Under the pieces are notes generated by a model that saw nothing but the letters and a program-made list of their open reading frames with translations, had not been told where the DNA came from and did not search any database. This document shows, piece by piece, positions 6,886-14,324 of a DNA stretch of 64,000 nucleotides. The first letter of the stretch is position 1. The number at the start of each line of letters is the position of its first letter. The translations under genes and the position numbers were made by a program. The stretch spans positions 2,046,001 to 2,110,000 of the forward strand of contig NZ_JAQISN010000001.1 in NCBI RefSeq assembly GCF_037450285.1, in the 5' to 3' direction. Origin of the DNA: Erwinia sp. SLM-02 (lineage in GTDB: Bacteria > Pseudomonadota > Gammaproteobacteria > Enterobacterales > Enterobacteriaceae).

Positions 6886-6969
6886 ATGATGAATTCACTG
6901 GGAATTTACCTTTTTGGCATGTTCATGGGCTGCATTTACACGCTGCTGGCTATGGCAATTTTGGGCTGA
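6886..6969 (+). CDS. Very short hydrophobic protein
   Basis: A 27-residue ORF (MMNSLGIYLFGMFMGCIYTL...) that is one membrane helix. It starts at tandem ATGs at 6886/6889 and ends 22 bases before the next gene. No ribosome site stands out, so support is modest. Between 6791 and 6885 I see nothing else coding. Confidence 0.35.
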   Translation: MMNSLGIYLFGMFMGCIYTLLAMAILG

Positions 6970-6991
6970 CTGCGGTCGGCGGGAGAGAGAT

Positions 6992-7660
6992 ATGGGAAGA
7001 GTATTTATTACAGAAGGTGTTCGCACTGGTCCAGACGGAAGCGGCTATTCATGCGAAGACGATGACGAAAGAGCTGATTCGTGGGATGTCGTCGATTCGG
7101 ATAGTGGTGCCAAATATTTTGGCTCTGAAGACTACAGCACGGCTACCAGGGTGAGTGGTGTGCTGAATGCGATCTGTCGTGAACACGCCGCAGAGGTTGC
7201 GCGGTTGAATGAGCAAATGCGGGCGCTGGTTGCGGAGAATGCGGCGCTGAAATCTGGCATTGGATTCTTTAGCTACGGCACTGACAGCGGTTATGAGGAA
7301 CACGCTACCGCTGATGATGCAATCAAAGCGGCTGATTCTGACATTGATTACTATCGCGGTGACGCCTGCGCCGGCTGGTCAGACGAGACCGATCGTACCG
7401 TGTGGGGGGTTGTTATCCAGCGTGCCAGCATGATTGGACTGCATACCGAAACGGATGATAGTGGAAATAAACGAGAGATTTGTGATTACGCGCTATTACC
7501 AGTAGTCGAAACCCCAGCCACCGACGCCATCCTGCGCGAAGTTGGCGCTAAGGCGATTGAAGGGTTTGTGAAAAGTCTTGAGCCAGCATGGAACGGGACC
7601 ACCGATCGCGCCCTTAAATACGCCGCAGCCATCCGCGCCGGGGAGGTGCCAAATGTCTGA
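6992..7660 (+). CDS. Ea22-like phage protein
   Basis: The 222-residue product starts at the ATG with a GGGAGAGAG ribosome site. A coiled-coil segment lies at about 55-85 (HAAEVARLNEQMRALVAENAALK), and the C-terminal tail ETPATDAILREVGAKAIEGF ... ALKYAAAIRAG is the usual ending of the Ea22/ead family of lambdoid early proteins. Function of the family is unknown. Its stop overlaps the next start by 8 bases. Confidence 0.65.
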   Translation: MGRVFITEGVRTGPDGSGYSCEDDDERADSWDVVDSDSGAKYFGSEDYSTATRVSGVLNAICREHAAEVARLNEQMRALVAENAALKSGIGFFSYGTDSGYEEHATADDAIKAADSDIDYYRGDACAGWSDETDRTVWGVVIQRASMIGLHTETDDSGNKREICDYALLPVVETPATDAILREVGAKAIEGFVKSLEPAWNGTTDRALKYAAAIRAGEVPNV

Positions 7661-8456
7661 TACCAATATTTCTACCAGCCTGGCTAACGCCATTAACGAC
7701 CACTGTCGCCAGTTTGAAACGTCTGACGAATTTAACCAAATGGTTGCCGCCCACGTTCTCAAGCTGTACGACGATGCGATCAAAGATGTTTTCCGCTGGG
7801 GCAAGTTCCCTGACGCAGTAAAAGAGGCCTTGAAAGAAGCGCTGCCGGGTAACATCACTGATGTTTGCGATCTTCCCCGCTACAACCTGCTGCTGGCGCG
7901 CACGTTGGATGAGCAGTGGAAAACTAACGCTGTCAGCGATCGCCTGGTCGAGCAAATGCAGGAGCTGGTGAAGGACTTCATCGAGCAGGATCAGCTGCCG
8001 AAATTTATCAAGGCGTCCGACCTGTGGGCAGCCTACATCGAACAACACAAGGAAGAAGCCGCGCACGAAGGGTGGAGCGCGCCGCAGGTCGTTATCGACG
8101 AAGATGAGGAGCGCTTTTTCTATATCGGTTTCGAAAAGGAACCCGCTTCTGAAAGCTCTTACAGCAGCTATCTCAGAAAAGACAGGAAAGACAGAGCGCA
8201 CCAATGTGAGGTGTATCTTGGCTTTAGCAAGGTAACGAAACGGGATGAGAGGAAAGATGTACCCATACTGGAAGATGGCCATCCGGTGTACCGCCTGTTC
8301 AATGGCAAACTTGATGGCAGCGATGTGTTGGGTAAGCGTCCTGTTCAGTTCTATAGCAAGTTCGACAAGTTGGTAGGTGCGCTCTACTACGGCGACAGCC
8401 TGCTTGTGCTCGATGAGAGCGATGCAGATGGAATCTACTACCCATCCCCATACTAA
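7653..8456 (+). CDS. Phage early protein, unknown
   Basis: A 267-residue acidic protein starting at 7653 after a GGGGAGGTG ribosome site. Residues 1-130 are helical with charged heptads (FPDAVKEALKEALPGN, LVEQMQELVKDFIEQD). The C-terminal 140 residues look like a beta-rich domain (VYLGFSKVTKRDE, GKRPVQFYSKFDKLVGALYY). I do not recognise a family. Position in the early operon, coupled to the Ea22-like gene, suggests a host-interaction or accessory role at most. Confidence 0.6.
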   Translation: MSDTNISTSLANAINDHCRQFETSDEFNQMVAAHVLKLYDDAIKDVFRWGKFPDAVKEALKEALPGNITDVCDLPRYNLLLARTLDEQWKTNAVSDRLVEQMQELVKDFIEQDQLPKFIKASDLWAAYIEQHKEEAAHEGWSAPQVVIDEDEERFFYIGFEKEPASESSYSSYLRKDRKDRAHQCEVYLGFSKVTKRDERKDVPILEDGHPVYRLFNGKLDGSDVLGKRPVQFYSKFDKLVGALYYGDSLLVLDESDADGIYYPSPY

Positions 8457-8504
8457 TTACCGCTGCCCGGTTCGCCGGGCATTGCTGAAAATAAGAGAGC
8501 AGTC

Positions 8505-8699
8505 ATGACCACCCTAACCTTCGCATTCCTCATCATGGCCTCCCCGGTACGCGACGGCAGCGCCTGGAGCATCACCCCGATGCCGTCTATGGCTGTATGC
8601 GAGCAGGTGCTGGCAGACGTTCGTTCGCACACCGGCGGCTGGGCCGACGATTTCCCCGCCGTGCCAGACGGCGCTCACTGTAAAGAGGTCAAACAGTGA
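8505..8699 (+). CDS. Small DUF1482-like phage protein
   Basis: A 64-residue product (MTTLTFAFLIMASPVRDG, then MAVCEQVLADVR and a late Cys in GAHCKEV). Its start with a hydrophobic segment, one early and one late Cys and SMAVCE resemble DUF1482 proteins of lambdoid phages. An exported, disulfide-linked small protein is possible. A stable hairpin GCCCGG-TTCG-CCGGGC lies just upstream at 8465-8480. Overlaps the next gene by 4 bases. Confidence 0.5.
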   Translation: MTTLTFAFLIMASPVRDGSAWSITPMPSMAVCEQVLADVRSHTGGWADDFPAVPDGAHCKEVKQ

Positions 8700-8962
8700 A
8701 GAAATTGATTGATATGTTTACTCGTGAGAGATTATTGCAACTGGCCGACGAAAATACCATTTGCAGATTATCTTTGCAGGAGAGAATCGCCTTAGCTAAT
8801 TTAGCCCTCATGCTTAATGGTCCATCCGAGATAATTTACCAGATCAGAAAGAACGACGGGAGTCCTGAGTGGGAGCAATGGTTAGAGGTCTGCGCTGATG
8901 AATTTTATGCCAACATCAAAAGTGCAGGCTGGGAATATCGAAAACTTTATGTTTTGCGATAG
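8696..8962 (+). CDS. Small phage protein, unknown
   Basis: An 88-residue product from a GTG start (GTGA overlap with the previous stop). It has a helical middle (LSLQERIALANLALML) and an aromatic C-terminus (ADEFYANIKSAGWEYRKLY). Its base composition is more AT-rich than the upstream genes, suggesting separate acquisition. No family recognised. Confidence 0.45.
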   Translation: MKKLIDMFTRERLLQLADENTICRLSLQERIALANLALMLNGPSEIIYQIRKNDGSPEWEQWLEVCADEFYANIKSAGWEYRKLYVLR

Positions 8963-9311
8963 CAAATTCGACCTCAACTGGTGCCTAACACCCAGAAAAC
9001 GTCAGGAATTCTTAACCCCCATAAATTTTGTAAAATGATGTTTTTATTTGGGGCTAATTATTGTCATGCCATTAAATCTACGGCAGGGCAATAATCGCAC
9101 AGCGAGAAGGTTTTTTTCAACTTTGTGGCTAATTTATTGACCAATCCAAAAGGCTACCTAGCTTAAAGACACCAGGCTTTTTCCTAATTTCGATTATTGC
9201 TATTGCACCGCATTTCATTTTGAGGCTTTGATAAAGTTGGATTTTGAATCTCGTGATGACAAAACAACATATGTACAATTTTTTTAATGAATTGAGGGCT
9301 AGGAGGTGATC
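8963..9311 (+). other. AT-rich non-coding gap
   Basis: About 350 bases with no supportable gene and clearly lower GC than the flanking operon. It probably contains a promoter for the following small gene. Together with that gene it looks like a recently inserted cassette. Confidence 0.5.
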
Positions 9312-9557
9312 GTGAAAGTCGATTACATCAATGAAAAGAAAAAGTTCCCATATAGGACAATGGGCTACTGGCTTTTAATTCTTAAAGTCAATGAATATAT
9401 TATTTTTGAAAAGGCGCTACTCGGCATATCTTTGAAAAAAGCGCAGGCGTATGTTCATAATTTCACGTATCTAGGAGAGCACAGATACAGATCTCGAATT
9501 ATTGATGGGAATAAATTACTGGTTCGCAGAATCCCGGACAACGATGCTGCTACATGA
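9312..9557 (+). CDS. AT-rich small basic protein, unknown (moron-like)
   Basis: The GTG at 9312 sits 5 bases after a perfect AGGAGG, so it is preferred over the in-frame GTG at 9306. The product of about 81 residues is basic and aromatic (DYINEKKKFPYRTMGYWLL, then HRYRSRIIDGNKLLVRRI). Its codons are AT-rich, unlike the surrounding phage genes. It has its own upstream gap and a terminator downstream, which is the layout of a phage moron. Function unknown. Confidence 0.5.
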   Translation: MKVDYINEKKKFPYRTMGYWLLILKVNEYIIFEKALLGISLKKAQAYVHNFTYLGEHRYRSRIIDGNKLLVRRIPDNDAAT

Positions 9558-9662
9558 AAAAACATGATAATCAAAACCCTAACAGTCATCAATTAACCAT
9601 ATTCTCTATCATTATTTAGTTTATAGCTTGAAACACGCCCCCATTTAAAATATCGAGATAAT

Positions 9663-9686
9663 AACCGCCAATCGGCGGTTTTTTAT
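9663..9686 (+). terminator. Terminator after the AT-rich cassette
   Basis: AACCGCC-AATC-GGCGGTT followed by TTTTTA is a strong intrinsic terminator. It ends the AT-rich cassette and separates it from the methyltransferase block. Confidence 0.75.
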
Positions 9687-9698
9687 TGGTCTATCCAG

Positions 9699-9821
9699 AT
9701 GCGGAAAACAATCCGGCGACACATCGAGCGCCATGCAATCTTCTATGCCAGCATCCGCCCGGCGGCTGTGCTGATCCTGCTGCTTATCGCAGCGTTAACT
9801 GCGGAGCTTTATCTGAGGTGA
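9699..9821 (+). CDS. Small basic membrane protein
   Basis: A 40-residue ORF with a very basic N-terminus (MRKTIRRHIERHAIFY) and one membrane helix (about 20-36, RPAAVLILLLIAALTAE). It begins right after the terminator and ends 4 bases before the next ATG. No family recognised. Confidence 0.4.
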   Translation: MRKTIRRHIERHAIFYASIRPAAVLILLLIAALTAELYLR

Positions 9822-9825
9822 GGTT

Positions 9826-10094
9826 ATGCAAACTCAACTACCGGAGGGAAAGCATACTGGGACGGCCGGCAGGTCACATGCCGCTGTTCCGCGTATGAGT
9901 TCCCGCACCGGTTCAGCGGCGGCCAGTGCAACGGCTACGCGATGGCGGAAAACTGCTGGGAAAACCGGCTCAACTGCCAGCACTGCAACTGCCTGCATGC
10001 GGGTGGTTGCGACGTCATAAACGGCACCGAAAGCCCGTTCGAATGCCCGTACGTTCTCGACTTCTGCACCTACTACCAAATCAAACTTTCCTGA
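9826..10094 (+). pseudogene. Cys-rich small protein with an apparent 5' frameshift
   Basis: From base 9828 one frame is open to the TGA at 10092 and reads GGKAYWDGRQVTCRCSAYEF, later NCQHCNC, GGCDV and FECPY. There are ten cysteines in under 90 residues, clearly protein-like. That frame has no ATG, GTG or TTG near its 5' end; a TGA lies directly upstream. The nearest start, ATG 9826, is in another frame. Loss of one base near 9840 (CTACCGGAGGG) would join them. The intact protein would probably bind zinc. Confidence 0.55.
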
Positions 10095-10169
10095 CCGGCT
10101 GGGAACACTGGCTAATAAGGGAGCAATACGATTACCGATCACACTATTACACTTTGAAGAGAGGTCCGA

Positions 10170-11891
10170 ATGTCAGTGCATTGGCACGGCGGCCCGATTT
10201 GGGGCGACAGGGAGACCCCCTCCGATGATTTGATAAAAGCTCTGTACCGCGATGGCTGCTCACTAGTTTCCTACGCTCGACCTGACCAAATTAAGAAAAT
10301 CGGCGCTATTGACTGCAAATTGGTGCTGGATAACGGCGCGTTTTCAACATGGCGTAAATCCGCTAGTGACGATTGTCAGCCTGGTGTTGAGTGGTGGCAA
10401 AAGCACTGGGCTGCTTACTACGATTTTGTCGGCGGGTGGTTCAGTCGGATCGAGTGGTTCATAATCCCGGACGTTATTGAGGGAAGTGAGGCGGAGAACG
10501 ACCAGTTGATCGATAAGGTCCCACTCTGGCTGATGGAGAAAGCGGTGCCAGTGTGGCATTCGGACGAAAGCATAGAAAGACTACTGCGCCTCTGTGACCG
10601 CTTCCCCCGCGTTGGTATTGGGTGTTGTGGCCCGCACCGGGTAATACGGACGAAGGCCTGGCAGCAACGCATGGATGAGGTCTTCAGGGAGCTTTACATC
10701 AACCGGAAGCTCAGCGTGAAAATCCACGGCCTGCGCATGTTGGATGTACGGGTGTTGAGCCGGTACCCGTTTGCCAGCGCCGACTCAACGAACGTTGCAG
10801 TAAATGTGCCGCTGACAGAAAAGCGTTTCCCCGAAATCAAGTATAAGCTGACGCGCACAGCTGTGATGCGCGCGGCGATCGAGCGAGTTTTTCCGCCGAC
10901 AGTTTCCGAATGGGTTGCCACACAACCACCAGCGCAGCAGCAAATCATCCTTGCGACTCCCCCAATCATCAAAAAGAACGGAGCTAAACCTCTGATGACA
11001 GAACCCGTGGTAAATCCCTACTGCGCGGCGCTGGATGCCCTGCGCGCTCAGCCCACGCACAAGCTCAAGGAAATCGGCGACCAGTGGCGCTCACCGGACG
11101 CTCTCTGGTGGGGTATCAACGCCATGTTCGGCCCGTTCGTGCTAGACCTGTTTGCCGACGCCAGCAACGCGAAGTGCGAGGTGTTCTACAGCGCCGAGGA
11201 TAACGCACTAACCCAGGACTGGAGCGCTCGCCTGGCTGAGCTTCGCGGCGCTGCCTACGCAAACCCACCCTATTCCCGCGCCAGCCAGCACGACGGCCAG
11301 TACATCACCGGTATGCGGCACATCATGTCCCACACACTGGCGATGCGCGAGCTGGGCGGCCGGTACGTCTTCCTGATAAAAGCGGCGACCGGCGAAGTGT
11401 GGTGGCCGGAAGATGCGGATCACGTTTCGTTTATACGCGGCCGCATCAGCTTTGACCTGCCTGGGTGGTACCGCCCGGCGCCCGGAGAGCCGAACGAATC
11501 TTCCGCCGGGTTCGGCGCGGCGATCGCCGTATTCGATAAGTCATGGCGTGGTGAGCGGTTCGGCTATGTCAGCCGTGACGATCTGGAAGTGCGCGGCGCG
11601 ACTTTTATGCGTCAAATTGAGCTGGCGGCGTTTCGCTTAAAACCACAAACCAAGCAACAAAATATTCCTGAAATTATTCCAGCTCTGCCGGTACCGGATA
11701 CTGATAACGATGTATGGCCAGAAGAAGTAAAGCTCATCGCTAATCAGGTCGAGCGCATTTACGAACTCCCGCCAGTTCACTACCGGAAAGTAATGCAGCA
11801 CATCAACACCATGCTGCTGGAGCGCCAACCCAGCAATTCAATCCTCATAGCCGCTCAGGCATTAACAGAAACCTTCGGAGAGCACGCATGA
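10170..11891 (+). CDS. TGT/DpdA-like domain fused to phage N6-adenine methyltransferase
   Basis: A 573-residue protein with an AGAGAGG ribosome site. Residues about 1-260 resemble tRNA-guanine transglycosylase/DpdA TIM barrels: KLVLDNGAFSTW (30s-60s), WFIIPDVIEGSEAEND, VWHSDESIERLLRL, RVGIGCCG and KIHGLRMLDVRVLSRYPFAS leading to the SADST site. DpdA enzymes insert 7-deazaguanines into DNA. Residues about 285-460 are a phage Dam-type (DNA_N_6_adenine_Mtase) domain: WRSPDALWWGINAMFGPFVL, DLFADASNAKC, and the catalytic-type AAYANPPYS (xPPY). An internal ATG at 10,995 begins exactly where stand-alone phage Dam proteins start. The stop overlaps the cytosine methyltransferase start by 4 bases. Dam identity is firm; TGT-like identity is by motif only. 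Confidence 0.75.
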   Translation: MSVHWHGGPIWGDRETPSDDLIKALYRDGCSLVSYARPDQIKKIGAIDCKLVLDNGAFSTWRKSASDDCQPGVEWWQKHWAAYYDFVGGWFSRIEWFIIPDVIEGSEAENDQLIDKVPLWLMEKAVPVWHSDESIERLLRLCDRFPRVGIGCCGPHRVIRTKAWQQRMDEVFRELYINRKLSVKIHGLRMLDVRVLSRYPFASADSTNVAVNVPLTEKRFPEIKYKLTRTAVMRAAIERVFPPTVSEWVATQPPAQQQIILATPPIIKKNGAKPLMTEPVVNPYCAALDALRAQPTHKLKEIGDQWRSPDALWWGINAMFGPFVLDLFADASNAKCEVFYSAEDNALTQDWSARLAELRGAAYANPPYSRASQHDGQYITGMRHIMSHTLAMRELGGRYVFLIKAATGEVWWPEDADHVSFIRGRISFDLPGWYRPAPGEPNESSAGFGAAIAVFDKSWRGERFGYVSRDDLEVRGATFMRQIELAAFRLKPQTKQQNIPEIIPALPVPDTDNDVWPEEVKLIANQVERIYELPPVHYRKVMQHINTMLLERQPSNSILIAAQALTETFGEHA

Positions 11892-13735
11892 TGCGAGAAA
11901 TTATCGTCGACAATTTTGCCGGCGGCGGCGGTGCCAGCACCGGTATTGAAATGGCCACCGGCCGTAGCGTAGACATCGCCATCAATCACGACCCGAACGC
12001 GATCGCTATGCACACAACTAACCACCCGGATACCCTGCATTATTGCGAGTCGGTGTTCTATATAGACCCGGTGGCGGCGACCGCCGGCGCACCAGTTGGC
12101 CTGGCGTGGTTTAGCCCGGACTGCCGCCACTTCAGCAAAGCCAAAGGCAGCACGCCGGTAAAAAAAGAGATTCGTGGACTGGCGTGGATCGTACTGCGCT
12201 GGGCGCTAGCCACCCGCCCGCGCGTAATGATGCTGGAAAACGTGGAGGAATTTAGAACATGGGGGCCGCTGCTTGTTGGTGAGGATCGTCCAGACCCGGC
12301 ACGTGCCGGCGAAACCTTCGCGGCGTTCGTTGGCATGCTCAGCACTGGCGTGGCAGCCGACCACCCGGCGCTGGATGAGGTCTGCGAATCGCTGCAGATT
12401 GACCGGCACGGACCGGAAGCGCTGCGGCTAAGCGCCGGGCTTGGCTACGACGTCGAATACCGCGAACTGCGGGCCTGTGATTACGGCGCGCCGACGATCA
12501 GGAAGCGTTTCTTTATGGTGATGCGCTGCGACGGGCAGCCTGTCGCCTGGCCAGAGGCTTCCCACGGCGATCCGAAGGGTCTGCCGGTGCAGAGCGGCCA
12601 GCTAAAGCCCTGGCGAACCGCGGCTGAGTGTATCGACTGGAATATCCCCTGCCCGTCGATTTTTGACCGGAAAAAGCCGCTGGCGGAAAACACTCTACGA
12701 CGGATTGCCCGCGGCATTCAGCGGTTCGTGATCGACAACCCGACGCCGTTCATCGTGAAGTGCAACCACACTAGCACCCGTACAAAATACGACTGTTTCC
12801 GGGGACAGGAGCTGGAGTCGCCTCTGCACACGATAACCAAGACCCACGGTTTTGCGGTCGTTACGCCTCACATCACTAAGTTCCGCACCGGGGCCACCGG
12901 GCAGGAAGTTACTGAGCCACTGCCGACGGTCACCGCCGGTACTTCAGCGCGCCCCGGCGGCAACGGCCACGCGTTGGGAATGGTGGAGGCTCAACTTTCG
13001 CCGTTCTTGGCAGGTGCAGGCGGATCAGAATACCAGGGCAAACCGCGTTCCTGCGAGAAGCCCATACACACCATTCTGAAGGAGTCGCGCAGCTGCGTTA
13101 TCGCACCGGTGATCGCCCGACAGTTCGGCAGCAGCATCGGTCACCCTGTTGATCAACCGAGCGGCACGGTTACGGCCGGTGGCGGCGGCAAAAGCCAACT
13201 TGTGTGCCCAACGCTGATCCAGATGGGTTATGGCGAACGACCGGGCCAGGCACCGCGGGTGCTGGATATGCAGAAGCCTGTCGGCACGGTCACCGCCGGA
13301 GGCAATAAGTTTGCGATCACTAGCGCGTTTCTGGCCAAACACTTCGGCGGCAACTATACCGGCCCCGGAGCGCCAATGGATGGCCCGGCCCACACGGTCA
13401 CCACCACAGATCACCATGCGCTGGTAACTGCGCAGCTGTTGGTCAACAACACCGGCCACCCGGGCGGCGCTGCCGACCATCCAGCGTACACTGTTACCAC
13501 CGGCAATCACCACGCAGTTGTTACATCAAACTTGGTGAAGCTGCGCGGCACATGCAAAGACGGCCAACGCACTGACCTGCCAATGCCGACCATAACGGCC
13601 GGCGGCCAGCACGTCGGCGAAGTTCGCACCTGCTTGGCGGTTGAGCATTACGACGAAGCGCGCGCAGTGCAGGTTGCTGAATTTCTCGACCAGCACGGCC
13701 TGAGCGAGTTTGTTCGGGTAGAGGGAGTGACTTAA
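11888..13735 (+). CDS. C5-cytosine DNA methyltransferase with repeat-filled central region, cut short by a stop
   Basis: Motif I VDNFAGGGGASTG (residues 7-19), the motif IV loop FSPDCRHFSKA with the catalytic Cys at about 83 (SPDC instead of the usual PPC), motif VI ENVEEF (about 120) and motif VIII YGAPTIRKRFFMV are present. Residues about 290-590 hold some eight imperfect repeats built on a T-[VI]-T-[AT]-G core (LPTVTAG, SGTVTAG, VGTVTAG, AHTVTTT, AYTVTTG, MPTITAG). The frame ends with TAA at 13,733-13,735, but coding continues in the same frame with motifs IX-X. As it stands the 615-residue product lacks the motif X that completes the AdoMet pocket and is probably inactive unless complemented or read through. 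Confidence 0.85.
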   Translation: MMREIIVDNFAGGGGASTGIEMATGRSVDIAINHDPNAIAMHTTNHPDTLHYCESVFYIDPVAATAGAPVGLAWFSPDCRHFSKAKGSTPVKKEIRGLAWIVLRWALATRPRVMMLENVEEFRTWGPLLVGEDRPDPARAGETFAAFVGMLSTGVAADHPALDEVCESLQIDRHGPEALRLSAGLGYDVEYRELRACDYGAPTIRKRFFMVMRCDGQPVAWPEASHGDPKGLPVQSGQLKPWRTAAECIDWNIPCPSIFDRKKPLAENTLRRIARGIQRFVIDNPTPFIVKCNHTSTRTKYDCFRGQELESPLHTITKTHGFAVVTPHITKFRTGATGQEVTEPLPTVTAGTSARPGGNGHALGMVEAQLSPFLAGAGGSEYQGKPRSCEKPIHTILKESRSCVIAPVIARQFGSSIGHPVDQPSGTVTAGGGGKSQLVCPTLIQMGYGERPGQAPRVLDMQKPVGTVTAGGNKFAITSAFLAKHFGGNYTGPGAPMDGPAHTVTTTDHHALVTAQLLVNNTGHPGGAADHPAYTVTTGNHHAVVTSNLVKLRGTCKDGQRTDLPMPTITAGGQHVGEVRTCLAVEHYDEARAVQVAEFLDQHGLSEFVRVEGVT

Positions 13736-13960
13736 CGGATTGTCGATATCGGCATGCGCATGCTGCAGCCGCGGGAACTGTATAACGCGCAGGGTTTCCC
13801 GGCGTGGTACGTCATCGACCGTGACTATCGTGGCAGCAAGTACGCGAAAGACAAGCAGGTAGCCCGCTGCGGCAATGCCGTGCCCCCGCCGTTCGCTGAA
13901 GCGCTTGTCCGCGCCAACCTGCCAGAACTCTGTACCACCCGCGATCAGCAGGTGGCCTGA
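13736..13960 (+). pseudogene. C-terminal fragment of the cytosine methyltransferase (motifs IX-X)
   Basis: Directly after the TAA and in the same frame the sequence reads RIVDIGMRMLQPRELYNAQG, then VARCGNAVPPPFAEAL, the conserved end of phage C5 methyltransferases. A single C-to-A change (TAC to TAA) would explain the break. An internal ATG at 13,754 could start a 68-residue fragment, but it lacks a good ribosome site, so a separate peptide is possible but unproven. Confidence 0.8.
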
Positions 13961-13982
13961 CAATTTGCCATAAGAGGTAAGT

Positions 13983-14324
13983 ATGCCTCCTACCGAGAAA
14001 CTCATGACCGTTAAAGAGCTGGCCTTAGCTCTTCAGATTTCGGCTACGACGATTTACCGCAACCCCCCCAGATATCACATGTTCCGTGTCGGTAACAGTT
14101 GGCGCGCTAACTCAGATAGCCTAAAAAAATTTGCCGAAGCGCCTGCTACAGATAACAATGTTTATCGGCTGGCTGTTGTAGGCGGTAAGGAGAAGAAGAA
14201 ATGCCGATCTACAAAAGGGGCAAGACATACTGGATCGATATCTCAGCGCCAGATGGCTCGCGAGTTAGACGCTCTGCTGGCACCGAGGAAAAAGCAAAAG
14301 CCCAGCAGTTACACGACAAAATGA
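13983..14324 (+). CDS. Excisionase-like HTH protein
   Basis: The ATG at 13,983 has an AGAGGT ribosome site. Residues about 8-55 (MTVKELALALQISATTIYRN, then FRVGNSWRANSDSLKKF) form a MerR/AlpA-like winged helix typical of recombination directionality factors. The frame overlaps the integrase gene by 124 bases, and the basic last 40 residues are probably dictated by the other frame. It should bind att arms and steer the integrase towards excision. Confidence 0.7.
   Translation: MPPTEKLMTVKELALALQISATTIYRNPPRYHMFRVGNSWRANSDSLKKFAEAPATDNNVYRLAVVGGKEKKKCRSTKGARHTGSISQRQMARELDALLAPRKKQKPSSYTTK

Noticed and set aside
9926..10228. Basic 100-codon frame over the Cys-rich gene
   Set aside because: The overlapping frame with ten spaced cysteines is more protein-like, and this one runs into the start of the next gene without a ribosome site.
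13754..13960. Independent small gene after the cytosine methyltransferase
   Set aside because: It is the in-frame continuation of the methyltransferase (motifs IX-X), so it is treated as a fragment rather than a new gene.
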